A stretch of DNA of 64,000 bases from Litchfieldia alkalitelluris (GTDB lineage: Bacteria; Bacillota; Bacilli; Bacillales; Bacillaceae_L), in the NCBI RefSeq assembly GCF_002019645.1, contig NZ_KV917374.1:3360696-3424695 (forward strand). Reading direction: 5' to 3'. Made by a program: the position numbers and the translations under genes. The notes under the pieces are model-generated. The model had not been told where the DNA came from, made no database searches, and was given only the letters and a program-made list of their open reading frames with translations. Positions 1 to 11,420 of the stretch are shown here, in pieces (the first letter of the stretch is position 1; every line of letters begins with the position of its first letter).

Positions 1-60
1 CAAAGAGCATTGACGAGGAAGCTCATCACACTCCCCCGATATCCCGCGAGTGAACTGCAG
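1..60 (+). repeat. Truncated, degenerate copy of GC-rich repeat A
   Basis: This stretch resembles the right half of the repeat at about 335-456. Both have GAGGA-GCTCA, a C-rich run, GCGAGTG and GCAGCGA in the same order. The left half lies beyond the window edge. It has diverged more than the other copies. Similarity was judged by eye only. Confidence 0.55.
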
Positions 61-139
61 CGAATTGACAGCCTATGCATTTTCAGGGTAGACAAAAATT
101 CGCACCATGGAGTATGAAAAATTATACTTAGCTTAGTGT

Positions 140-250
140 CTAGCTCCAGGCGCTATCGGCTCGGGGTCATAAGTCAATCCAGCTAGAAGGTTAAAGAACA
201 ACCTTCTAGCTGGATTGACTTATGACTGTCGCCGATGAACGAGCGCCTTC
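140..250 (+). repeat. Element B: perfect 27-bp palindrome with conserved flanks
   Basis: Two arms of 27 bp (166-192 and 200-226) are exact reverse complements around a 7-base loop (193-199). Outside them the pairing continues imperfectly: AGGCGCT at 148-154 pairs with AGCGCCT at 242-248, and ATCGGC pairs with GCCGAT. A transcript would fold into one long hairpin, and the DNA could extrude as a cruciform. From memory, palindromes of this layout are dispersed in many Bacillaceae genomes; I could not confirm this here. Confidence 0.9.
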
Positions 251-329
251 TGCTTTTCTTTTTTCAGGGTAGACACCCCTGCTAATTTTATTCGCACCAT
301 ATAGAATGAAAATAGTGTACTCACTAACT

Positions 330-456
330 GTGGAATGAGCGAAGAGCCACTCGACTCCTACGGGATGTGCGGTCAGCGTGAGACCCCAAAGGCGACGAGG
401 AGGCTCACGAACCGCCCCGCGGAAAGCGAGTGGATCGCAGCGATTGGAACTCCGTA
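330..456 (+). repeat. Element A: GC-rich nested palindrome
   Basis: Nested complementary segments give a single long hairpin. CCACTCG (347-353) pairs with CGAGTGG (427-433), GCGGT (369-373) with ACCGC (411-415), and CGTGAG (377-382) with CTCACG (404-409). A second copy in opposite orientation lies at about 29465-29636, and a truncated copy at 1-60. No open reading frame is conserved in it. Confidence 0.8.
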
Positions 457-534
457 ACCATGGTTATTTTCAGCGTAGACATTCATGCGAATGAGTATTT
501 GCCCGATGAAAATTATTAGATACTATTAAAACAA

Positions 535-570
535 AAAAATTGCCCCCTTATATAAGGAGGCAATTTTTTT
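535..570 (-). terminator. Intrinsic terminator of the ymxH unit
   Basis: A stem of the form ATTGCCTCCTT/AAGGGGGCAAT lies directly after the ymxH stop codon. On the minus strand it is followed by a run of seven T. The complementary strand also has a T run, so it could work in both directions. It closes the minus-strand unit before the repeat array. Confidence 0.85.
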
Positions 571-827
571 TATTTTTCCGGTGTTGTTATCTCATCAGGA
601 ATATCTATGATGATCATATCTGCACCTATTTTCTTAATATGATTCCACGGCACTCGAACTTCATTGCCTTGCTTTTTTAAACCAAACCATTTTAAGGATG
701 GAATAATTAACGCTTTAATTTGTCCAGTTTGTTCATTAATTTCCAAATCTGTTTGACCTAATACCCCAAGACGTTCTGCTCTTTTTACATCAACGATTTC
801 CTTACCACCTAGTTCACTTAATCTCAC
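570..827 (-). CDS. ymxH: YmxH/YlmC-family PRC-barrel protein
   Basis: Small protein of 85 residues, matching the YlmC/YmxH sporulation-associated family, whose molecular role is unknown. It contains the family's opening MRLSEL-GKEIVD followed by RLGVLGQTDLE and a PRC-barrel-like beta fold through the rest. I place the start at the GTG at 827, because AAGGAG sits eight bases upstream; an upstream in-frame GTG at 848 would use the SD region as codons. It follows mlpA, as in Bacillus subtilis, and is closed by a terminator. In B. subtilis the next genes are spoVFA/B (dipicolinate synthase); here a repeat array follows, and those genes, if present, lie outside the window. Confidence 0.88.
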   Translation of the reverse strand: MRLSELGGKEIVDVKRAERLGVLGQTDLEINEQTGQIKALIIPSLKWFGLKKQGNEVRVPWNHIKKIGADMIIIDIPDEITTPEK

Positions 828-913
828 TTTGACCACTCCTTCAATCACATTACTATATATTTATGGAGTAGTCCAAAGTTTAGAAGTGAATTAACTAAAA
901 TGGCCGAAATAAG

Positions 914-2149
914 TTACATGTTTTTTGGAAGCTCTTCATTAGGACCAATTAATGCGACAGAATAATGATCAGTAAAAATTCTATTACCTAATTGGTTTAC
1001 ACTTTCTTCATCAACTGCATTAATAAGATCAATCATCTCATCAAGTGTTCTGTGTTTTTTTAGTAATAATTCATTTTTACCATTACGGCTCATACGACTA
1101 TTGGTGCTTTCTAAACTAAGCATCAAACTTCCCTTCATTTGCTCTTTACTATTTTTTAATTCTTTTGGTGTAATTCCTTCTTTTTTAAGTTGTGAAAGAG
1201 TGTCCTGAATGGTATCAAACAATGTATCTAACTGGTTCGCTCCAGTACCACCATATATTGTAAGAAGGCCATTGTCTTGGAAAGAAGAGTGGTATGAAAA
1301 AACAGAATAAGCTAATCCACGTTGTTCACGAACTTCCTGGAATAGACGACTACTCATACTCCCCCCAAGAATATTGTTAAGAACGATCAGATTATAAATA
1401 TCTTTATCTCCTATTTGTAGCCCATTATATCCTATACATAAGTGCGCTTGCTCCGTATCTTTCTTCTTTGCAATTTTTTCACTATAAAAATCAGGCGTAA
1501 TGTATTCCTTTTTTGAATGCCCAGTTTCATAGCTGCCAAACAATTTCTCTACCTCATTTATAAAGCTTTCATCAATGTTCCCTGCAACAGATACAACTAC
1601 ATTATCAGGGGTATAATATTCATTCATATACTGTCTCAGAAGATCACTATTAAAAGTGTTTAGTGTTTCTTCAGAGCCAAGAATCGGGTACCCAAGTGGA
1701 TGGTTTTTATAACTTGCTTTACTTAGCAAATCGTGTACAATATCGTCTGGCGTATCTTCATACATTTTGATTTCTTCAAGGACTACATTTTTTTCTTTCT
1801 CTAATTCTTCACTAACAAAAGTTGAGTTAAAAAACATATCGGATAATGTTTCAAGTGCAAACTTCGAATGCTCATCTAATACCTTGGCATAATAACAAGT
1901 GTATTCCTTAGAGGTAAAAGCATTTACCTGTCCACCTATGCTATCAAAGGATTCTGCAATTTCTCTAGCTGATAATGAAGTTGTTCCTTTAAAAAACATA
2001 TGTTCAAGAAAGTGTGAAACTCCATTATTTCTTTCGTCTTCATTTCTAGATCCAGTACCAATCCAAACTCCTATAGCTACAGATCGTACCGTTGGAATAT
2101 TCTCTAGTACTACTCTTACTCCGTTTTGACAAGTATATTTTTTAATCAA
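914..2149 (-). CDS. mlpA: M16-family zinc peptidase (processing-peptidase-like)
   Basis: 411-residue zinc metallopeptidase of the pitrilysin/M16 family, called MlpA or YmxG in Bacillus. The inverted zinc motif HFLEH is at residues 46-50, and the distal glutamate region (VVLEEIKMYEDTPDD) lies about 75 residues later. A C-terminal M16 half-domain with the R-Y-type region SSRLFQEVREQRGLAYSV completes the fold. The start is TTG at 2149, supported by GGGAGGAAAG nine bases upstream. Family members are cytoplasmic peptidases, and the natural substrate is not settled. It is placed between ylxY and ymxH as in B. subtilis, with a 197-bp gap upstream that may carry its own promoter. Confidence 0.93.
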   Translation of the reverse strand: MIKKYTCQNGVRVVLENIPTVRSVAIGVWIGTGSRNEDERNNGVSHFLEHMFFKGTTSLSAREIAESFDSIGGQVNAFTSKEYTCYYAKVLDEHSKFALETLSDMFFNSTFVSEELEKEKNVVLEEIKMYEDTPDDIVHDLLSKASYKNHPLGYPILGSEETLNTFNSDLLRQYMNEYYTPDNVVVSVAGNIDESFINEVEKLFGSYETGHSKKEYITPDFYSEKIAKKKDTEQAHLCIGYNGLQIGDKDIYNLIVLNNILGGSMSSRLFQEVREQRGLAYSVFSYHSSFQDNGLLTIYGGTGANQLDTLFDTIQDTLSQLKKEGITPKELKNSKEQMKGSLMLSLESTNSRMSRNGKNELLLKKHRTLDEMIDLINAVDEESVNQLGNRIFTDHYSVALIGPNEELPKNM

Positions 2150-2347
2150 AGAGCTTTCCTCCCGTCATTTATTCAGCTCATTAAAAGACGCCTTTTCTTA
2201 GCAAACATATTTAAAAAGGATAAATAGAATGCTTACGAAAAAGTTTATAACGTCATAACTACAATCAAGCGCAGTTTTTTCAGGATATAGAACATATGTA
2301 CAATTATATACCCGACAAGTTAACCTGCTCTCTATGTATAACACATT

Positions 2348-3310
2348 TTACTTATTTAAAATCCGTTCTTCACTTAATAATGTAGACACATTACTGATAT
2401 TATATTCTTTTTGTTTTATAGAAAGTATAAGGGTTTCAAGTGCTTTTGATGTAGATGAAGTTGGATGCATTAATATTAGTGCGCCTGGATGCACTTTTCC
2501 CATCACTCTCTCGACCAGCACATGAGGCTCAGGCCGTTGCCAGTCAATTGTATCCACACTCCACATAATAGTCTTCATTCCCTGCTCAGCCGCAATTTTT
2601 ACCACTTCATCACGGTAATTCCCACTAGGTGGTGCAAATAGACTTGTTTTTTTTCCAGTTGTGGCCTCAATCACATCATTTGTTTTTGACAATTGTTCTC
2701 TAACAGATGAAGATGGCATTGTTTTTAAGTTAGGATGTGAGTATGAGTGATTACCAACCTCATGACCAGCAGCAATAATCATTTTTGCTAGTTCTGGATT
2801 TTCATTTGCCCAACGTCCTTCTAAGAAAAAAGTCGCTTTCACTTTATGTTTTTTAAAAGTATCCAGCATATCCGGAATGTACTCATTTCCCCAAGCTACA
2901 TTAATCAAAAATGAAACCATTGGTTTTTCTGGATTTCCACGATAAATAGCTTCAGCAGGAAGATCGTCTAAATGCACCTTTGGTGAAACTTGCTTATAGA
3001 CTAGTTTGTTTGCATCGAAGACTTTATTCTTTTTCATTTTCTTGTAAGAAGCATCTATGTCTACTGTTATTCCATTATACCCAGGAGTCGCTTTCCATAC
3101 TTTATGGATTTCAGCATCTATCGGTTTTATTTCGTATTCAGGAGCTTTTTCCTTAATTTCCCTATACAGTCCATCAGCTTCTTTCGAAACCGCGATGCTA
3201 TCATTTTTTAAGCTACCAATATAATGGGTGGTATATGGATTTTGGATTGAACCAACAGATAATAGAAAGATAAATAAAAAAGCGATAAATTGTATGTATG
3301 TTCTTTTCAT
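2348..3310 (-). CDS. ylxY: YlxY, polysaccharide-deacetylase-like protein lacking catalytic Asp
   Basis: 320-residue protein of the sporulation-linked YlxY branch of NodB/polysaccharide deacetylases (CE4 fold). An N-terminal hydrophobic segment (about residues 6-22) suggests membrane anchoring or export. The zinc motif 2 HSYSH is intact at residues 188-192. Motif 1, normally TFDDG, reads INVAW at about 136-140, so both the catalytic base and the metal-binding aspartate are replaced. Motif 3 reads FAPP where active enzymes usually have R-x-P-P. It may therefore be inactive or bind glycan without cleaving it. It starts with ATG after AAAGGGGG and lies between pnp and mlpA, as in B. subtilis. Confidence 0.9.
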   Translation of the reverse strand: MKRTYIQFIAFLFIFLLSVGSIQNPYTTHYIGSLKNDSIAVSKEADGLYREIKEKAPEYEIKPIDAEIHKVWKATPGYNGITVDIDASYKKMKKNKVFDANKLVYKQVSPKVHLDDLPAEAIYRGNPEKPMVSFLINVAWGNEYIPDMLDTFKKHKVKATFFLEGRWANENPELAKMIIAAGHEVGNHSYSHPNLKTMPSSSVREQLSKTNDVIEATTGKKTSLFAPPSGNYRDEVVKIAAEQGMKTIMWSVDTIDWQRPEPHVLVERVMGKVHPGALILMHPTSSTSKALETLILSIKQKEYNISNVSTLLSEERILNK

Positions 3311-3413
3311 AGTAAGATCCCCCTTTCTATTACAAATATGTATTAGGGGGACAAGGTAGAACTAAACTGTTAATCATAAAGCAATAAAGTTTTTCAACCA
3401 AAAAATTGGAACT

Positions 3414-3443
3414 AAGAAAAAAAGCCCGGATATCCAGGCCTTT
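3414..3443 (-). terminator. Intrinsic terminator after pnp
   Basis: On the minus strand AAAGCC-GGATATCC-GGCTTT forms a nearly self-complementary stem followed by a run of T. It lies a few bases after the pnp stop codon and separates pnp from ylxY. Confidence 0.8.
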
Positions 3444-3446
3444 ATT

Positions 3447-5558
3447 TTACTGGTTTTGCTTCTCTTTTTCTTCTTTCAATACTGCTTTTCTTGATAAGTT
3501 CACACGACCTTGTTTATCAATTTCTGTGACTTTAACAAGTATCTCATCACCAATAGAGAGTACATCTTCCACTTTTCCAACTCTCTCTTCAGCAATTTCA
3601 GAAATATGAACTAGTCCATCTTTTCCATTGAAGATTTCAACAAATGCACCGAATTTTTCAATTCGCTTTACTTTACCTAAATACATTTGTCCTACTTCAA
3701 CTTCTCGAACGATATCTTCAATTATCTTTTTCGCTTTTTGGATCATTTCTTCATTTACAGAAGAAATGAAGACAGTGCCATCTTGTTCAATATCAATTTT
3801 AACTCCTGTTTCATCAATAATCTTATTAATTTGCTTACCACTTGGTCCAATTACGTCTCTAATCTTATCTGGATTGATCTTCATAGAAACAATTTTAGGT
3901 GCATATTTAGATAATTGATTTCTTGGATTTTCGATTGTAGCAATCATCGACTTTAATATTTCCATTCGTCCGATTTTTGCTTGTTGAAGGGCCTCTTCCA
4001 AAATTTCTCGAGATAATCCTTCAATTTTGATATCCATTTGTAATGCTGTAATCCCATTAGATGTTCCAGCTACCTTGAAATCCATATCTCCAAGATGATC
4101 TTCCATTCCTTGAATATCAGTTAATACAGAATAGTGCTCATTAGACTTGACTAGTCCCATCGCAATACCAGCAACAGGAGCTTTAATTGGAACTCCAGCA
4201 TCCATCATTGCCAATGTACTAGCACAAATACTTGCTTGTGATGTTGAACCATTTGATTCAAGAACTTCTGATACCAAGCGAATTGTATATGGGAAGTCTT
4301 TTTCCGATGGAATGATTGGTTCAAGAGCTCTTTCTCCTAAAGCTCCATGACCAATTTCACGTCGACCTGGTCCTCTCATTGGTCCTGTTTCACCGACACT
4401 AAATTGTGGGAAATTATAGTGATGCATAAAACGCTTTGACTCTTCAATTCCAAGCCCATCTAAAATTTGCACATCACCTAAAGCTCCTAGTGTACAAATA
4501 CTTAATGCTTGAGTTTGTCCTCTTGTGAAGAGACCTGAACCATGTGTACGCGGCAATATTCCTACTTCAGAAGATAATGCTCGAATTTGGTCAATTTTCC
4601 GTCCATCTGGTCTAATTTTTTCTACTGTAATCAATCTTCTTACTTCTTCTTTTACCAATTTATATAATATCTCGTTAACTTGCTTTAAAGTTGAATCGTC
4701 TGCTTCCTGTTCAACAAACTTTTCAATTACAGAAGATTTAACTTCACTAATAGCTGCTTCTCTTGCATGTTTTTCAACAACTTGTACAGCTTTATTTAAA
4801 TCTACTTCTGCTAATGAACGAACTTGTTTTTCCAACTCATGGTCAACCTCATAAAGCTTTATCTCAAGTTTTTCTTTACCTACAGCTTGTACGATTTCTT
4901 CTTGGAAAGCAATTAATCGTTTAATTTCTTCATGACCAAACATGATTGCTTCTAACATGATTTCCTCTGATACTTCATCTGCCCCAGCTTCAACCATGTT
5001 AATTGCATCTTTAGTACCCGCAACAACTAAATGAATATCGCTTTTTTCTAGTTGTTCAACAGATGGATTTATTACAAACTCATTGTCAATACGGCCAACA
5101 ATGACTCCGGCAATTGGCCCATCAAACGGAATATTGGATACAGAAAGCGCTAATGATGACCCAAACATTGCAGCCATTTCAGAAGAACAATTTTGATCCA
5201 CACTCATAACTATACTAATTACTTGCACTTCATTTCTAAACCCATCTGCAAATAATGGTCTTATAGGACGGTCAATCAAACGACTTGCTAGGATTGCTTT
5301 TTCACTTGGTCTTCCCTCACGCTTGATAAAGCCTCCGGGAATCTTACCTACAGCATATAGTCTTTCTTCATAATTTACTGTTAATGGAAAGAAATCTAAA
5401 TTCTTAGGTTCTTTTGAAGCAGTTGCTGTACTTAATACGACAGTTTCTCCATATCGGACTAGTACTGAACCATTTGCTTGTTTAGCTAGCTGTCCAATTT
5501 CAACTGTTAGTTCACGACCAGCCCAGTTCATTGAAAAATGTTGTTTCCCTTGGTCCAT
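3447..5558 (-). CDS. pnp: Polynucleotide phosphorylase
   Basis: 703-residue phosphorolytic 3'-5' exoribonuclease of the RNA degradosome-like network. The order is two RNase PH domains separated by an alpha-helical linker, then a KH domain ([20 protein letters not shown]) and a C-terminal S1 domain ([20 protein letters not shown]). The second PH core carries [16 protein letters not shown] and the phosphate-binding [11 protein letters not shown] region. Length matches the family. ATG at 5558 is preceded by GAGAGGAG. It lies downstream of rpsO, separated by the rpsO terminator, as in most Bacilli, and has its own terminator. Confidence 0.98.
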   Translation of the reverse strand: MDQGKQHFSMNWAGRELTVEIGQLAKQANGSVLVRYGETVVLSTATASKEPKNLDFFPLTVNYEERLYAVGKIPGGFIKREGRPSEKAILASRLIDRPIRPLFADGFRNEVQVISIVMSVDQNCSSEMAAMFGSSLALSVSNIPFDGPIAGVIVGRIDNEFVINPSVEQLEKSDIHLVVAGTKDAINMVEAGADEVSEEIMLEAIMFGHEEIKRLIAFQEEIVQAVGKEKLEIKLYEVDHELEKQVRSLAEVDLNKAVQVVEKHAREAAISEVKSSVIEKFVEQEADDSTLKQVNEILYKLVKEEVRRLITVEKIRPDGRKIDQIRALSSEVGILPRTHGSGLFTRGQTQALSICTLGALGDVQILDGLGIEESKRFMHHYNFPQFSVGETGPMRGPGRREIGHGALGERALEPIIPSEKDFPYTIRLVSEVLESNGSTSQASICASTLAMMDAGVPIKAPVAGIAMGLVKSNEHYSVLTDIQGMEDHLGDMDFKVAGTSNGITALQMDIKIEGLSREILEEALQQAKIGRMEILKSMIATIENPRNQLSKYAPKIVSMKINPDKIRDVIGPSGKQINKIIDETGVKIDIEQDGTVFISSVNEEMIQKAKKIIEDIVREVEVGQMYLGKVKRIEKFGAFVEIFNGKDGLVHISEIAEERVGKVEDVLSIGDEILVKVTEIDKQGRVNLSRKAVLKEEKEKQNQ

Positions 5559-5705
5559 TCTTTTGTGCTCCTCTCATATGTAAACTTTTATGATCATTGT
5601 GGTTTCATAGTAATTAGTATGTATATATAGTATTAACTATATTTATTGAAGATAATATACAGGGATGGTAATTAAGGAAATTTAAGGTATATTTTTTTAA
5701 ATCCT

Positions 5706-5732
5706 AATAAAAAAGCGGGAATTCTCCCGCTT
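5706..5732 (-). terminator. Intrinsic terminator after rpsO
   Basis: AAGCGGGA (5713-5720) pairs with TCCCGCTT (5725-5732) around a four-base loop, and on the minus strand the stem runs into TTTTTTATT. It lies eight bases past the rpsO stop codon and separates rpsO from pnp. Confidence 0.9.
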
Positions 5733-5740
5733 TCTGTAAA

Positions 5741-6086
<346 letters not shown>

Positions 6087-6092
6087 AATACG

Positions 6093-6120
6093 TTTATAAG
6101 AATACATCTTTTTATGACAA
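6093..6120 (-). promoter_or_regulatory. Candidate sigma-A promoter for rpsO
   Basis: On the minus strand TTGTCA (6115-6120) and TATAAA (6093-6098) are separated by 16 bases. Each hexamer matches the sigma-A consensus at five of six positions. It overlaps the last codons of ribF and would give a leader of about 75 bases for rpsO. Confidence 0.6.
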
Positions 6121-7080
6121 AAAGCAAGTCGGATCACTTATTTTTTCGAAATAGTTAATGGCTTCTTCTTTATCATGTTCAATTTGTTTTATTAATGAAG
6201 TAATATTTTCAAACTTTTTCTCTGATCTTATTCGTTTGAACCATTGTATTGTCACTTCTTCTCCATAAATCATTTGGTCAAAGTTAAAAATATGCACTTC
6301 AATAGACAGTACCTTTTGTTCATTGTTAAATGTTGGTTTATATCCAACATTGCAAACCCCATCAAACCATAAGGACTTCACCTTTATTTTAACAGCATAA
6401 ACTCCTGTAGGGGGTAACAAATAATCAGGATTAGCCTTTACGTTAGCAGTAGGAAAACCTATTGTTCTTCCTCTTTTATCGCCATCAACGACGATTCCTT
6501 GAACCGAATAGTTCCTACCTAGTAGTAAAGGAAGTTGGTCTAAATCTCCTTTTTCTATTAACTCACGTACAAGTGTGGAACTTATCTTATTCCCTTGGGA
6601 GTTTGTTTGCTTTTCTATAGTGGTTTGCGTGAATTGGCTTCGTGCATGAAAAGGCATTGTTTCCATTGAGCCCTTACCGAGTTTGCCATAAGAAAAATCA
6701 AACCCAGCACAAACATGTTTAACATTTAGGCCAATTATATATTGATCTACAAACTCTTGCGGTAGTAGATTTGCGAAATCAGAAGTAAATTCTACGATAT
6801 ATAACCGATTAACTCCAAGGTTGGCAATTAAATATTCTTTCTCTTCAATCGGTGTAATATATTTAATTGCTTGTTTATTTTTTCCAAGAACAACAGATGG
6901 ATGTGGATCAAATGTCATAACTGCACTTTGTAGTCCACTCGCTTTGGCATACTCTACTGCATTAGTTATTACTCTTTGATGACCCAGATGAACTCCATCG
7001 AAATATCCTAATGCTAAAACTACATCTGGCAGATTCTCTTTTAATAAGTTATGTGGATGAGAAATTCGTATTGTTTTCAA
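6112..7080 (-). CDS. ribF: Bifunctional riboflavin kinase / FAD synthetase
   Basis: 322-residue enzyme (RibC in B. subtilis) that phosphorylates riboflavin to FMN and adenylates FMN to FAD. The N-terminal nucleotidyltransferase domain has ALGYFDGVHLGHQ, and the C-terminal kinase domain has GDKRGRTIGFPTANV with the conserved PTAN. TTG at 7080 is chosen because AAAGGTG lies upstream and MKTIRISHPH is the usual N terminus; the GTG at 7089 overlaps the SD. It directly follows truB (40-base gap), the usual Bacillus pairing. No FMN riboswitch fits in that gap. Confidence 0.96.
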   Translation of the reverse strand: MKTIRISHPHNLLKENLPDVVLALGYFDGVHLGHQRVITNAVEYAKASGLQSAVMTFDPHPSVVLGKNKQAIKYITPIEEKEYLIANLGVNRLYIVEFTSDFANLLPQEFVDQYIIGLNVKHVCAGFDFSYGKLGKGSMETMPFHARSQFTQTTIEKQTNSQGNKISSTLVRELIEKGDLDQLPLLLGRNYSVQGIVVDGDKRGRTIGFPTANVKANPDYLLPPTGVYAVKIKVKSLWFDGVCNVGYKPTFNNEQKVLSIEVHIFNFDQMIYGEEVTIQWFKRIRSEKKFENITSLIKQIEHDKEEAINYFEKISDPTCFLS

Positions 7081-7120
7081 TATGTTCACCTTTTCTCATG
7101 TCTAATAAAACCACAATTAC

Positions 7121-8044
7121 TTACTCTTCAGTTATTGAGAGTACCTTTAATGGTTTCATTAAATGAGGTTTTGTTTGGTGTCTTATATATAAGGCAAGAC
7201 ACTTATCACTTTCATCAATCATGCAAACAGGTTCATCACTTATATATTCTAATCCTTTAGGTACCTCTAGGACAGCTCCATTTTGCACTTTTACTGCTAA
7301 TGTATCATTAATCTTAAATTTCGGCAAATGATAGAGTGCACTTTCAATTGATAATAAACTTGTTTCTAGAGTACCCTCCTTGACCTTGTCTTCAATCTCC
7401 TCAAAAGACATACACTGGTTAATTAGAAACTGTCCAGATGCAGTTCGAGTTAGATCTGACATATGTGATGGATAACCTAGTTTTTCTCCGATCATAACAG
7501 CTAAAGTTCTAACATATGTACCCTTACTACAAGTGACACGAAATTTAAAAGAAATGGTTTCCCCACTAAAAATACTTCGATCATCTAACAATTGAAGTTC
7601 TCTAATAAAAATAGTCCTCGAAGGTCTTTCAACTTCAATCCCTTGTCTTGCATACTCATATAAACGCTTTCCTTTAACTTTGACAGCAGAGTACATAGGA
7701 GGTGTTTGAACAATCTCACCAGTCAATTCCTTTAGCACCTTTTCAACTTCAGAGCGATCAATCACTCTCTCGACTTTCAGGCTCTCTACAACCTCTCCAG
7801 ACCGATCCTCAGTAGTCGTGGAGAATCCAAGGGTTACTTCACCCTCATAAGTCTTTTCTGCAGCAGTTATGTACTCTACAATCTTTGTAGCCCTTCCAAT
7901 ACAAATTGGTAGCACACCTGTGACATCAGGATCTAGTGTACCTGTATGACCAACTTTTTTCATCCGTATTAGTTTTCTTATTTTGAACACACAATCATGT
8001 GAGGTTAACCCTTTAGGTTTATTAAGAAGCAATATACCTTCCAC
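7121..8044 (-). CDS. truB: tRNA pseudouridine(55) synthase
   Basis: 307-residue enzyme that makes pseudouridine 55 in the T arm of tRNAs. The catalytic aspartate lies in GHTGTLDPDVTGVLP near residue 40, and the conserved KTYEGEVTLG and CSKGTYVRTLA motifs follow. A PUA-like C-terminal region includes AVKVQNGAVLEVP. GTG at 8044 follows GGAGGCAG. It is followed closely by ribF and separated from rbfA by 211 bases holding a terminator-like hairpin and a possible promoter, so truB-ribF may be its own unit. Confidence 0.97.
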   Translation of the reverse strand: MEGILLLNKPKGLTSHDCVFKIRKLIRMKKVGHTGTLDPDVTGVLPICIGRATKIVEYITAAEKTYEGEVTLGFSTTTEDRSGEVVESLKVERVIDRSEVEKVLKELTGEIVQTPPMYSAVKVKGKRLYEYARQGIEVERPSRTIFIRELQLLDDRSIFSGETISFKFRVTCSKGTYVRTLAVMIGEKLGYPSHMSDLTRTASGQFLINQCMSFEEIEDKVKEGTLETSLLSIESALYHLPKFKINDTLAVKVQNGAVLEVPKGLEYISDEPVCMIDESDKCLALYIRHQTKPHLMKPLKVLSITEE

Positions 8045-8126
8045 TCGACTGCCTCCTTCGATTATCAGTAAATACAGGCTATCTTCATACTTATTTTACT
8101 TTTTAGGTTCAAAAGAAAACTATGTT

Positions 8127-8155
8127 ATTTAAGAAGATATAACCGTTTAGGTCAA
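8127..8155 (-). promoter_or_regulatory. Candidate sigma-A promoter for truB-ribF
   Basis: On the minus strand TTGACC (8150-8155), a 17-base spacer and TTAAAT (8127-8132) lie about 80 bases before truB and after the rbfA hairpin. The -35 box matches five of six consensus positions, the -10 box four of six. Confidence 0.45.
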
Positions 8156-8208
8156 TTAATAGCTAATATTAGTCTATTTTCGTTTATTAATTTTTAGATA
8201 AGAGCTAT

Positions 8209-8249
8209 GAATAATATTAATATAGCTGACTCAAGGACTGAGTCAGCTA
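8209..8249 (-). terminator. Hairpin after rbfA, likely end of the nusA operon
   Basis: A perfect 11-bp stem (8239-8249 with 8223-8233) with a five-base loop lies six bases beyond the rbfA stop codon. On the minus strand it is followed by an AT-rich tail with scattered T rather than a pure T run, so termination may be partial. Confidence 0.6.
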
Positions 8250-8255
8250 CAATGG

Positions 8256-8609
8256 TTAATCTAGATTAGATTGTCTATTTAAATCAGCTAAAAGCGTTTC
8301 GATACGATTTCCATAATCAATTGATTCATCGAATTCAAATTGAATTTCCGGTGTCTTTCGTAAACGAATCCGTTTCCCTATCTCTGATCGGATAAAGCCT
8401 TTTGCTTTGGCTAAACCTTTTAAGGTGTTTTCTCTTTGCTCATCGTCTCCAAGAACTGAGATATAAACCTTTGCTTGTTGAAGATCTCCTGTAACTTGTA
8501 CATCTGTAACAGTTACAAACCCAATACGGGGATCCTTTATCTTTCGCCCGATGATATCACCAAGTTCTTTTTTCATTTGTTCTCCGACTCGATTTGGCCG
8601 AATACTCAT
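8256..8609 (-). CDS. rbfA: 30S ribosome-binding factor A
   Basis: 117-residue KH-like assembly factor that binds immature 30S subunits and helps 16S rRNA 5'-end maturation. It shows [14 protein letters not shown], the kinked-KH region [12 protein letters not shown] and [17 protein letters not shown], all typical. The ATG at 8609 is chosen over a GTG three codons upstream because GAGGTG lies at normal distance and [11 protein letters not shown] is the family N terminus. It is the last gene of the nusA-infB operon, directly after ylxP. Confidence 0.97.
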   Translation of the reverse strand: MSIRPNRVGEQMKKELGDIIGRKIKDPRIGFVTVTDVQVTGDLQQAKVYISVLGDDEQRENTLKGLAKAKGFIRSEIGKRIRLRKTPEIQFEFDESIDYGNRIETLLADLNRQSNLD

Positions 8610-8624
8610 TATCTTCACCTCGTT

Positions 8625-8899
8625 TTAAAGCCACTCAAATTCTGTAATAGCTCTTTCGATTTCTGGAAAGGAATCAATTAATTTAAGACAATTATTTAAT
8701 TCTTTTTCTGATACTTGACGACTAGAAGAAACTGTAACAACTGCCAATTTCGTTCGTTGCCATGTGTCTTGAAAGTCTATCTCAGCAACGGAAACATTAT
8801 ACTTTTGTTTTAGACGTGTGACTATCCTTTGAAGGACAGCCCTCTTATCTTTTAGTGAGGAAGAATTGTAAATTATACATTCACATTCTACAAGACCGA

Positions 8900-8903
<4 letters not shown>
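8625..8903 (-). CDS. ylxP: YlxP/DUF503 family protein
   Basis: 92-residue protein of the DUF503 (YlxP) family, regularly encoded between infB and rbfA. In B. subtilis this family has been linked to ribosome assembly as an RbfA-like factor; I cannot judge that from sequence. Conserved features include the N-terminal [18 protein letters not shown], and [22 protein letters not shown]. The start GTG overlaps the infB stop codon by four bases, implying translational coupling. Confidence 0.9.
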
Positions 8904-11095
<2,192 letters not shown>

Positions 11096-11114
11096 ATGTT
11101 CACCCCCAAATAAA

Positions 11115-11420
11115 TTAATCGAGCAGTAACATCAATTTATTTGCAAAACCGATATCTGTAACAGCAACAACCACTCTTGCATCTTTTCCAATTGCAGATC
11201 CAAGGACGGAACGATCTGTTACAGTTCGCAGCGGTATCTCGTAATAGCTGCTTTTATCTTTTACTTTTTTTGCAGTATTTGTTGATGCATCTTCAGCTAA
11301 AAGAACAAGTTTCGCTTTCCCATTACGGATTGCTTTAATAACAAGCTCTTCACCTGAGATAACTTTTCGTGCTCGATTGGCAAGACCTAAAAACGAAATC
11401 CATTGTACATTTTTATTCAT
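11115..11420 (-). CDS. rplGA: L7Ae-family RNA-binding protein YlxQ
   Basis: 101-residue protein of the L7Ae/L30e/S12e/Gadd45 family, which binds kink-turn RNA. It shows [15 protein letters not shown] at the N terminus and the [14 protein letters not shown] core typical of the fold. In Bacillus it is called YlxQ or RplGA; its cellular RNA target is not established. Its ATG overlaps the rnpM stop by four bases, and infB follows after 19 bases, so it is embedded in the nusA operon. Confidence 0.93.
   Translation of the reverse strand: MNKNVQWISFLGLANRARKVISGEELVIKAIRNGKAKLVLLAEDASTNTAKKVKDKSSYYEIPLRTVTDRSVLGSAIGKDARVVVAVTDIGFANKLMLLLD

Larger units (their letters stand above)
80..512 (+). repeat. 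Composite repeat array made of a recurring box plus elements A and B
   Basis: A recurring box beginning TTTTCAGGGTAGACA and ending in ATGAAAA occurs three times (80-120, 261-312 and, with one substitution at its start, 467-512). The boxes separate different palindromic elements: element B at 131-255 and element A at about 330-456. This array fills the first 530 bases of the window, where no gene is present. It lies downstream of the terminator that closes the ymxH unit. GC content is visibly higher than in the surrounding DNA. It carries no transposase and is probably a non-autonomous dispersed repeat. Confidence 0.75.

Noticed and set aside
7081-7120. FMN riboswitch before ribF
   Set aside because: The 40-base gap after truB is too short, and no RFN-type motif is seen.
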